Shown in pieces: positions 1 through 5,674 of a stretch of DNA of 10,733 nucleotides. Both the position numbers and the translations under genes were made by a program. Under the pieces are notes generated by a model, which had not been told where the DNA came from, ran no database searches, and saw nothing but the letters and a program-made list of their open reading frames with translations. Origin of the DNA: Verrucomicrobiia bacterium (GTDB lineage Bacteria; Verrucomicrobiota; Verrucomicrobiae; Limisphaerales; JAKPVM01). The number at the start of each line of letters is the position of its first letter. Positions within the stretch are counted from its first letter, which is position 1. The stretch lies in assembly GCA_026417275.1 (NCBI GenBank), contig JAOADO010000044.1, positions 1 through 10,733 on the forward strand, in the 5' to 3' direction.

Positions 1-1
1 T

Positions 2-289
2 CATCAAAGCGCACGAGTATATTTGAATGGTAAATATCTTGGGACGCTGTTTACCTCCCCGTTCTCTGTGCGCTGCGAAAATCTTAAAGAAAAAGACAAT
101 CTGCTGGAAATTGAAGTCACGAGCCTTGCGGCGAATCGAATTCGCGACATGGATAAGAAAAAAATCCAGTGGAAAATTTTCCGCGACATCAACATTGTGA
201 ACATAAATTACAAATCTTTCGACGCTTCAAACTGGGAACTTGTAAAATGCGGATTATTGGGTCCTGTAAAATTAATTCAGGCAAATTAA
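2..289 (+). CDS. C-terminal end of a GH106/GH2-type glycoside hydrolase (5' truncated)
   Basis: The frame is open from base 2 to a TAA at 287-289, so this is the last 95 residues of a longer protein that begins outside the window. A TTG at 23 is internal, not a start. The segment reads as a galactose-binding-like jelly-roll: 'ARVYLNGKYLGTLFTSPFSV', then a 'NLLEIEVTSLAANRIRDMD' type strand, then 'WKIF.DIN.VNI.Y..FDASNW' and a terminal 'GLLGPVKL'. This pattern is the usual C-terminus of large bacterial glycosidases of the GH106 alpha-L-rhamnosidase type and related GH2 sugar-binding proteins. The catalytic part is not visible, so the substrate cannot be settled. The gene converges on the metallophosphoesterase gene and is the only plus-strand gene in the window. 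An alpha-L-rhamnosidase role is inferred from the C-terminal signature only. Confidence 0.7.
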   Translation, partial: HQSARVYLNGKYLGTLFTSPFSVRCENLKEKDNLLEIEVTSLAANRIRDMDKKKIQWKIFRDINIVNINYKSFDASNWELVKCGLLGPVKLIQAN

Positions 290-615
290 TCCATTAATGC
301 ATCAGCGATGGGTGATGTTAGTTGAATGAATTCTTAATTAGCAATACCCGGCGCAACCGTTTTATCCAAAAAGTACAAATTTCATCAAGAGCACGAAGAT
401 AAAATTGGACTTTAAAACAGGGTGGTCGGGCTCCTGCCTTTATGCCAGCACACGAAAAAAATATGTATTCCCCTGCGGAAGAAGATAATCCGTCGACAAC
501 AGGCAAACCACTAAAAAGCCAGGTGCATAGTTCAACGCTATATTATGAAGGCAATATTACATCTCCCGATTTTAAAAATTTTTATCCAACCGCAAAATTC
601 GAATCAGTAGCGCGG
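290..615. other. Convergent gene-free gap with possible worn interspersed repeat
   Basis: This 326-bp stretch lies between the 3' ends of two convergent genes. Short open frames exist on both strands (up to about 70 codons) but lack start signals and recognisable products. The stretch around 380-400 (CAAGAGCACGAAGAT) resembles the CACGAAG-type intergenic repeats common in planctomycete and verrucomicrobial genomes. It is followed at 419-445 by a GC-richer segment. Near the left edge, CATCA (300-304) and TGATG (313-317) can form a short stem, but no T-run follows. I see no confident gene here. Confidence 0.4.
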
Positions 616-627
616 TTATATACTGAT
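588..627 (-). terminator. Candidate terminator hairpins at the end of the metallophosphoesterase gene
   Basis: Two overlapping inverted repeats sit around the stop codon of the minus-strand gene. AACCGC (588-593) pairs with GCGGTT (612-617), and on the minus strand this is followed within a few bases by an AT-rich run containing five T (GGATAAAAATTTTT). ATCAGTA (603-609) pairs with TACTGAT (621-627). The two stems are mutually exclusive. The first has the better tail but a long 18-nt loop and overlaps the stop codon, so it is only a moderate candidate for ending the minus-strand transcript. Confidence 0.3.
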
Positions 628-1074
628 GATTTCTGCCTGTGGTTTTTCTTCTGAGGTATGAAGGATTGCGACGGTGCGTTGCCATTGGTGATGTTTCCCA
701 GCATAGCCAGGGTTTAGGAATAACTTATTGTCCTCATGCAGAATAGTGGCTTTGTGAGTGTGTCCAAAGACAATAACATCTGGTTTTTCAATGAAAATTT
801 TTTCCCAGACATTCCCGCTTCTTCTTTGCATGTCAAGTTGATGTGTCAACAGGAGTTTAAGATTTTCAATCCTGGAAATCTTTGTATAAGGAAACGTAAG
901 GTCCCAGTCATTGTTTCCGTTGACGGCAATCACGGGCGCGATTTGTTCAAGGAAGTTTATAACAGAGATTGGTCCAATGTCGCCAGCATGCAGGATGTAG
1001 TGAACATCCTTGAATATTAGCGGGAGCGAGGGGGCAACATATCCATGTGTATCTGAAATTACGCCGATTTTCAC
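616..1074 (-). CDS. YfcE/MJ0936-family metallophosphoesterase
   Basis: This 152-residue cytoplasmic protein is a compact calcineurin-like phosphoesterase of the YfcE/MJ0936/Vps29 type. Members hydrolyse phosphodiesters using two divalent metals, often manganese; the physiological substrate of most is unknown. All family motifs are present in order: D8-T-H10 in 'GVISDTHG', G31-D32, G53-N-N-D56, H78 in 'LLTHQ', G104-H105-T-H107 and the closing 'LNPG' at 120-123. Length is normal for the family. The start is GTG at 1072-1074, which overlaps the upstream stop codon as GTGA. That arrangement, with no clear ribosome-binding site, points to translational coupling with the DUF6580 gene. The active site looks intact. 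The specific substrate cannot be named from sequence. Confidence 0.92.
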   Translation of the reverse strand: MKIGVISDTHGYVAPSLPLIFKDVHYILHAGDIGPISVINFLEQIAPVIAVNGNNDWDLTFPYTKISRIENLKLLLTHQLDMQRRSGNVWEKIFIEKPDVIVFGHTHKATILHEDNKLFLNPGYAGKHHQWQRTVAILHTSEEKPQAEIISI

Positions 1075-1679
1075 GATGCAGTTTTTTCGCTGGCTGGTTC
1101 GGTTTCGCCCTCTTCGGTTTCTTCAGTTTCCTCTTTTTCCGATGTAGCCTCAGCAATCTTCATTGAGCCCACAAAGAGCCCTGTAAAGAGACCGCCGCTG
1201 AGCAAAGTGTTTTTAAAGAATACCCATGTTGGTGGATAGCCTGGCAAACCTGTTGTCAAAGCCTGAATCCAGCCAGCAAGGTTTTTCTGATATCCCGGGT
1301 CTGCAAGCCATGAGATTGTATTTGTGATGATATAGAAGAGCAAAGCGCCAAGGATACCGCCGCTTAAGAGGTAAATAAACGAGTTCGATTGTCTAAATTT
1401 TTTTCCTAAAAGAACCAGCAAACCGTAGCATAAATAAACTGCGAGTATGAAAGGAGTTATCGCGGAAACGTGGTAATAGAAAATATTAAGGACAATATCG
1501 GTAACAAACATAGCGCCAAGAGGAAACCACCAAGCCATTGCGCCAGGAAAATATAATCCCGCGCAATATGCAAGCGCATATGCGGCACTGAAATTCTCCG
1601 GCATCAGACCGGGTATCCTCGATATCGCAAAAATAACCGCAAGCGCAAGCGCAAGGTGTATATGTTTATTTTTGCCCAC
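1071..1679 (-). CDS. DUF6580-family integral membrane protein
   Basis: The 202-residue product has about five membrane segments (roughly residues 8-24, 47-68, 72-92, 103-125 and 155-174). It matches the uncharacterised DUF6580 family in its layout: 'SRIPGLMPENFSAAYALAYCAGLYF', then 'WWFPLGAMFVTDIVLN', then 'GALLFYIITNTISWL' and a final 'FFKNTLLSGGLFTGL'. Multi-helix proteins of this shape recall substrate-binding (S) components of ECF transporters, but that link is inference. The C-terminal tail (179-202) is unusual: soluble, with eight glutamates between 181 and 194. The start is taken as GTG at 1677-1679, because an in-frame TAA lies four codons upstream and later starts would cut the first helix. 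There is no strong Shine-Dalgarno. It is co-transcribed and coupled with the metallophosphoesterase. Confidence 0.75.
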   Translation of the reverse strand: MGKNKHIHLALALAVIFAISRIPGLMPENFSAAYALAYCAGLYFPGAMAWWFPLGAMFVTDIVLNIFYYHVSAITPFILAVYLCYGLLVLLGKKFRQSNSFIYLLSGGILGALLFYIITNTISWLADPGYQKNLAGWIQALTTGLPGYPPTWVFFKNTLLSGGLFTGLFVGSMKIAEATSEKEETEETEEGETEPASEKTAS

Positions 1680-1757
1680 AAATTTTAATTAAACATTAAT
1701 AGGTGGTGGTTTGCAAGGTTTTATTAATGCATTGTTGTTTGCTTCTATTGTAATGGG

Positions 1758-1849
1758 TTTCAACAGCGGCGCAGAAGATTCATCAAGTTAAACAGATAAG
1801 TTGTCAATATGTTTTGAATGTGTGGAAAATCTTCGCGCCGCTGTTGAAA
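1758..1849. repeat. 92-bp imperfect inverted repeat with 22-bp arms
   Basis: The left arm (1758-1780) starts TTTCAACAGCGGCGC and then reads AGAAGATT. The right arm (1828-1849) is its reverse complement except that the left arm has one extra A at about 1773. This gives a 22-bp stem with a single bulge around a 47-nt AT-rich spacer (1781-1827). The arm core GCGGCGC stands out in AT-rich surroundings. No T-run follows on either strand, so it is not a standard intrinsic terminator. It begins 19 bp past the stop of the connector gene and ends 79 bp before the start of the DUF6580 gene, so it could be an RNA structure in that leader or a footprint of a mobile element. No second copy of the arms was found in the window. 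Confidence 0.85.
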
Positions 1850-1867
1850 AGATGCCTGTGGTATTAT

Positions 1868-2509
1868 TTATATTATTCTTTTATAACGCGATAGAACCGC
1901 GGAAACGCCAGGCAAAAGGTCTATGTTTTCAAACTGCATGAACAAACGGACGTTTTGGTTCTGTTCGTCTGAAATCGAAGAATTCAAATTAAAAAGCCTC
2001 TGGTAATCAGAACGGAGTCCGGCAAAACCTACAAGTCCGAGTCGTTCGCGGTTTTGATACATGTACGCGGTTTGTTCAATGCAGGCAAGTTCAATGTCTT
2101 CTGGCAATGGAGTTTGTCCTTCGGTATATGGATTGCCGGGGAGTACAAAACCGCCTGTATATACAAGCCGTGCTCTCTGCCTCCAGTCTCCTGGTGGTTT
2201 TAAAAGACTGACGATGCAACGATTGCGAATAACGTAGATTGCGTCGGTTATCGGATGCCAGCAGGACTGTTCATCTGTGATGAGTTCAATTCCCGAGATG
2301 GTCTCAATTGGGTAACGGCATACCAAAATTTCAGTATAGTCTGCTGGAAATTCCTCGCAGAAATTCTCTTTTCTTGCGAAAAACCTGTCGCATTCTCTCT
2401 CGAAGCGGTGCGAGACCATTTTAAGATAATGCGCAAGGATTTTATCCTGGCCTGTCTCATATTGTGGGATGCCAAGTCTTTCCTTTAGCGATGCGAGTGT
2501 TGCGAGCAT
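1868..2509 (-). CDS. Phage gp6-like head-tail connector protein
   Basis: The 213-residue product resembles the gp6/head-completion connector of tailed phages, the small mainly helical protein that docks under the portal ring and joins head to tail. Visible signatures are an N-terminal helix 'LKERLGIP', a helical segment with 'SHRFERECDRFFARKENF' (residues 33-50), a beta region 'FPADYTEILVCRYPIETISGI' (54-74), 'ARLVYTGGFVLPG' (113-125), and 'LPEDIELACIEQTAYMYQNR' (135-154) leading to 'LPGVSAVLSRYK' at the C-terminus. This order is what I recognise from connector proteins of verrucomicrobial prophages. It starts four bases after the stop of the fibre-like gene, without a clear ribosome-binding site, so the two are probably co-transcribed. 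No portal, capsid, terminase or tail genes are nearby. The frame is intact. Confidence 0.72.
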   Translation of the reverse strand: MLATLASLKERLGIPQYETGQDKILAHYLKMVSHRFERECDRFFARKENFCEEFPADYTEILVCRYPIETISGIELITDEQSCWHPITDAIYVIRNRCIVSLLKPPGDWRQRARLVYTGGFVLPGNPYTEGQTPLPEDIELACIEQTAYMYQNRERLGLVGFAGLRSDYQRLFNLNSSISDEQNQNVRLFMQFENIDLLPGVSAVLSRYKRII

Positions 2510-2513
2510 AGGT

Positions 2514-3821
2514 TTAAAATGCGGTTTGAATTGTTAATTGACTGATTGTGAGGGAGACATCGGCACGGCTGTGCGTTGCTGTTATAGAAATCTGGTTGTC
2601 GCGTGTTGTATCGAGTACAAGAGTCTGGTTTTGTGGATTTGTTTGAGAACCAAAAACATAAGTGAAGGTCTGGCTTCCAAATTGTCCTCCGCTGATATAA
2701 GCACCATTGGTTCCAACTGCGGTAAAGGCAATGTTGTATTCAACATATACAGGTTTGTTAACCTGACTTGTGCTGTAGCCAAAAGCGGGTGTGGCAAACA
2801 CGGAATCGCCAATCTTGAACTTAAATACGACAGTGGCAGTTGTTCCCGGATTTGAATAGATGCCTCTCATTCTAATCGCAAGCGATTTACCGGGAGAAAT
2901 TGAATTTGCGGGCAATAGAAGTCCTCCTACTCCCGTTGGGATAATTGATGTTTCGACGGTTGTATTTGTGTAAGTTGTGGTGTTTGTTGAACTGAAAAGC
3001 GTTGTAACAGGAGACTGAACAACGCCGTTTTGAAACATGAGGTGGCATTTCTGATACGAATCGCACCATAATGAACCTTCGATTAGATTGGTTGGTCGAG
3101 CGCATGGAAGAAAACGCGATTCTGCTGCAGACGTTAAGCCGTTGATAAACAGGTTTGTGGCGAATCCGTTTAACGCTAATATACGCTGGTTCAACTGCGA
3201 TTGAATACTGGATTGAATGCCATCCAGGGTGTTGAATTCGATTTCCGAAACTTGCCCGGAGCCAATATCGGACGCCGAAATATTTGTCCATACCCCATCC
3301 CCGCGCAAGAAAGCGTTTGAAGAATAAATTCCGCCGCCAATCTGAGCGCGAGGGACGCGTCCCTCAGCATCGAGAGATGCATATCCATTTACTGTTCCAC
3401 GAAAGCGTTTTTCCTCATAAACAGGCATGTAAGGGAAAGAGTATCTCAGCGCACTGGTTATGAGAGTGGTCCAATCGTTTGTACTGAAGCCTTCTGGTAC
3501 TGAAATTACAAATGAATCGCGAGCGTTTGTCCCCGCGGTTATTTTATAATCTCCAGGTTCAAGCCAGATTGAAAATTTGCCGTTTGAATCTGTGGCGAGT
3601 GTTTTTTGAGTTGTAATTATTATGCGATTTGAAGAACTCACGGGTGTAGATAATGGAAAAAATAAAACAGTTGTATTTGTTGAAATACCTTCTGTGTCCA
3701 CGATTTTTCCTGTAACAACGGACGGAAAAACGTTATTTGCCGTCCCTGCAATAATGGCTACCGCTACGGCTGTCTGCCCCGCCGTTCTTATCCCACTTAA
3801 CTTTAAAAATCTCGTTTTCAT
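2514..3821 (-). CDS. Phage tail-fibre / receptor-binding-like protein
   Basis: This 435-residue protein has three visible parts. After a weakly hydrophobic N-terminus (16-33), residues 35-110 form a carboxypeptidase-regulatory-like beta-sandwich ('VTGKIVDTEGI', 'DSNGKFSIWLEPGDYKITAG'). Residues 140-215 hold a tail-fibre-like linker: 'GYASLDAEGRVPRAQIGGG', 'FLRGDGVWTNISASDIGSG', 'SEIEFNTLDGIQSSIQSQLN'. Residues 275-435 resemble the jelly-roll C-terminal domain common in phage tail tips ('TTVETSIIPTGVGGLLLPANS', ending in repeated beta strands). The likely role is host-surface binding on a phage particle, but a secreted bacterial adhesin is possible because the N-terminus could act as a signal peptide. 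It is the first gene of a pair with the connector. A 15-bp palindrome lies 35-49 bp upstream of the ATG. Confidence 0.62.
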   Translation of the reverse strand: MKTRFLKLSGIRTAGQTAVAVAIIAGTANNVFPSVVTGKIVDTEGISTNTTVLFFPLSTPVSSSNRIIITTQKTLATDSNGKFSIWLEPGDYKITAGTNARDSFVISVPEGFSTNDWTTLITSALRYSFPYMPVYEEKRFRGTVNGYASLDAEGRVPRAQIGGGIYSSNAFLRGDGVWTNISASDIGSGQVSEIEFNTLDGIQSSIQSQLNQRILALNGFATNLFINGLTSAAESRFLPCARPTNLIEGSLWCDSYQKCHLMFQNGVVQSPVTTLFSSTNTTTYTNTTVETSIIPTGVGGLLLPANSISPGKSLAIRMRGIYSNPGTTATVVFKFKIGDSVFATPAFGYSTSQVNKPVYVEYNIAFTAVGTNGAYISGGQFGSQTFTYVFGSQTNPQNQTLVLDTTRDNQISITATHSRADVSLTISQLTIQTAF

Positions 3822-3855
3822 GGGATAACTATGAACCGTTCTTATGAGAGTTTCA

Positions 3856-3870
3856 TTCTCACCGTGAGAA
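3856..3870. promoter_or_regulatory. 15-bp palindrome, possible operator
   Basis: The sequence TTCTCACCGTGAGAA is a perfect palindrome around a central C and lies 35-49 bp upstream of the ATG of the fibre-like gene, in an intergenic region of about 140 bp. Seven-base half-sites with a one-base centre fit a dimeric helix-turn-helix repressor; a one-base loop makes an RNA hairpin unlikely. A smaller AT-rich palindrome (AGATAATATCT, 3911-3921) lies further upstream and includes TATTAT on the minus strand, a possible -10. Regulation by a repressor is inference. Confidence 0.35.
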
Positions 3871-3919
3871 GTTGATACGATTTTTAAAGAAAAGTGAAAA
3901 ACGAGAATGGAGATAATAT

Positions 3920-3985
3920 CTAATTTAAGACTTTACGGCCTGGGTCATATTCATTGGAATTTTTTACCACTTTATCCTTATTATC
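3920..3985 (-). other. Probable 1-base frameshift restoring the lipoprotein C-terminus
   Basis: The lipoprotein frame stops at TAA (3964-3966) just after 'GYGQIIRIKW'. In the -1 frame the same DNA reads 'KDKVVKNSNEYDPGRKVLN' and stops at TAG (3920-3922). The extension is hydrophilic, uses codons like its neighbours, and makes a natural ending for the domain. One missing base near the AT-rich stretch 3966-3979 would explain both frames. It could be a real mutation, a sequencing or assembly error, or less likely programmed slippage at ATAATAAGG. Confidence 0.5.
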
Positions 3986-5658
3986 TGCCCATATCCACGG
4001 ATTTTTTCCGATTCATCGGGAAGGATGTCGAATGAGAGTCTGCGGTCGAGGCAATAGCGGACGGTTTCCAGCGTGTTTTTCACAAGCCGTTTGTAAGCAA
4101 TCGAGGATTCGTTTTTGCCTTCTTTGTCCATTTCCCGAACCCACCAGAGGTCTTCGAGCGAAACGAACATGCCCTTTGGAATAACGATGGCAACATCTAT
4201 TTTCTTCAACGGTCCAAAGATTGATGAACGCGGATGTAATCGTTCGTGATGTCGCAAGTGTCTGACAAGTTCCATCTGTTCGTTCCAGGGGACGTGGTGG
4301 TCGTGGTCACTTGTCCAGAACCAGAGGTAACGCGCCCCCATGTCGTAGGCAATGGTGAGCGCAAGTGGCGCAATGTTTGTGTCGCACTGTCCGTAAATCG
4401 CTGTGCCCCAGTGTTTGTTAAACGCTCGCGCCGCGCCGCGCAGATATGCATAGTGATATTTCAAAAGTTCTTCTGTGTTTTTGAACTTAGCCGTTTCGGA
4501 AAATTTTACAATGCGGCTGTTGAACCATTCCAGGTTGTATCTTCCTTCATGAACTATTCCAGCCGCGCCACTTTTGAGTTGATAGAACGCAGTTTCATAC
4601 AACGTTTCCCACGAGGGATAATCGTAATGGCGAAGGCAAAGGTCGCCGAGGTTGATTCCCATGTCGAGCAGTGATTTTTCCAGTCGCGCCGAACCATATG
4701 AACCTGAAGAGCTGTAAACAAGGCGCGTTCGTTTTTCAATCAGTTCCGCGGCGTCTGTAAAATATTTCAGTCGGCGGTGAATGTTTGTATCACCAATCAT
4801 GATTATCGTGGGTTCGTCAATGAACATCACAGGTCCAAGGTAGTTTGCGCGGAAAAGGTCCGCTGGATAACGTAATGTTGGATTACCGCCCGCTTGACGA
4901 ATATAAAAGACCGGCTCGCCACGGACATACTGCTCCTGCGCTGGTTTGACGGTGAACAGATTGACGCCAATCTCAATCATTGTCCGATAATCCGTTTCGG
5001 TAAAATCTACGTAGTGGTAGTCCTGTTTTTTTGGTTGTTGCGGGAGGCGTTTGCCTTCGCTGTCCTTGAATGGGCGGCTTGTGCCGATTAAAAGTTCGTT
5101 GTCCAGTTCAAGGGTGCGCGCATCTTTCCATTCTTCCCATTCTGTGGATTTTCTGGTAGCCCTAAGCGTCAGGACGTGTCCAAGAAACAGCGCGGTCTTT
5201 GGAAAATCATTCAGATAATCCGCATATTCGGAAGCGCGCGGGATAAATTGCAGTTCAAAGTCGTTCCAGCATGGGAGCAGCGGGGCGCGCTCCCGTTTTT
5301 TAATATATTCAAGGCGTTCGCTGGTTTCAGGAATCCACAACTGATACCGACGAATCAATAGCGGTTTTGGTGGGTGGTCAAGCGGGTCGTTTTTGCAAAG
5401 AATGCGAATAACGCATAATGGTGGATTTGCTGTCGTTTCCTCTTTGAACACAGAAAACTCGAACCAGTTAAACCACTCGACCCCGAGACGAACCGTCGGT
5501 CCACGTTTTATCTTTACAAGGTTAAACGGGGGTGGCTGGCTTTCGCGCGTTGTTAGAGTAAGATATTCGGCTGTTAAAAGTTCTTCCACTCCGCTGACGC
5601 AACTTAACAGAGCAAAGCAGAGAACAAATATGAATAAATAATTTAATCTCGTTTTCAT
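3964..5658 (-). CDS. Exported lipoprotein with TIM-barrel glycosidase-like fold, probable C-terminal frameshift
   Basis: The 564-residue product begins with a lipoprotein signal peptide: basic 'MKTR', a hydrophobic core and a lipobox 'LLSC' with the lipidated Cys at 20. Residues 45-200 look like a beta-sandwich. From 219 the protein reads like a (beta/alpha)8 barrel: 'DFTETDYRTMIEIGVNLFTV', 'GPVMFIDEPTIIM' (D281/E282, acidic and possibly catalytic), 'AGIVHEGRYN', 'GTAIYGQCD', 'GARYLWFWTSDHDHHVPW'. Residues 486-562 resemble the Rossmann-like domain that follows the barrel in GH42-type beta-galactosidases ('VAIVIPKGMF', 'RRLSFDILPDE', 'GYGQII'). No characterised family is matched with confidence. 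It starts 16 bp after the beta-helix gene, with a weak AAGAG before the ATG, so the two form an operon. The annotated C-terminus is suspicious: the -1 frame continues plausibly to a TAG at 3920-3922. Confidence 0.68.
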   Translation of the reverse strand: MKTRLNYLFIFVLCFALLSCVSGVEELLTAEYLTLTTRESQPPPFNLVKIKRGPTVRLGVEWFNWFEFSVFKEETTANPPLCVIRILCKNDPLDHPPKPLLIRRYQLWIPETSERLEYIKKRERAPLLPCWNDFELQFIPRASEYADYLNDFPKTALFLGHVLTLRATRKSTEWEEWKDARTLELDNELLIGTSRPFKDSEGKRLPQQPKKQDYHYVDFTETDYRTMIEIGVNLFTVKPAQEQYVRGEPVFYIRQAGGNPTLRYPADLFRANYLGPVMFIDEPTIIMIGDTNIHRRLKYFTDAAELIEKRTRLVYSSSGSYGSARLEKSLLDMGINLGDLCLRHYDYPSWETLYETAFYQLKSGAAGIVHEGRYNLEWFNSRIVKFSETAKFKNTEELLKYHYAYLRGAARAFNKHWGTAIYGQCDTNIAPLALTIAYDMGARYLWFWTSDHDHHVPWNEQMELVRHLRHHERLHPRSSIFGPLKKIDVAIVIPKGMFVSLEDLWWVREMDKEGKNESSIAYKRLVKNTLETVRYCLDRRLSFDILPDESEKIRGYGQIIRIKW

Positions 5659-5674
5659 TGTCTCTTATGTGAAA

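Noticed and set aside
442..654. Plus-strand open frame of 70 codons in the convergent gap.
   Set aside because: No start signals or known family. It runs into the 3' end of the metallophosphoesterase gene on the other strand and probably reads through a worn repeat.
1758..1849. Integron attC-like site: outer ends TTTCAAC and GTTGAAA, one extra unpaired base, total length 92 bp, placed just after a gene stop.
   Set aside because: The ends miss the consensus at one position each (RYYYAAC / GTTRRRY), the arms pair right through where attC sites have an unpaired spacer, and there is no integrase or second site in the window.
4246..4674. Plus-strand open frame of 142 codons inside the TIM-barrel lipoprotein gene.
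   Set aside because: Antisense to a protein with coherent signal peptide and domain pattern; its own sequence shows no family features.
5659..5674. TGTCTCTTAT, a 10-base match to the Tn5 mosaic end, between the beta-helix and lipoprotein genes.
   Set aside because: The match breaks off after 10 bases, lies in the interior and the operon continues normally on both sides, so it is chance and not an adapter-driven misjoin.
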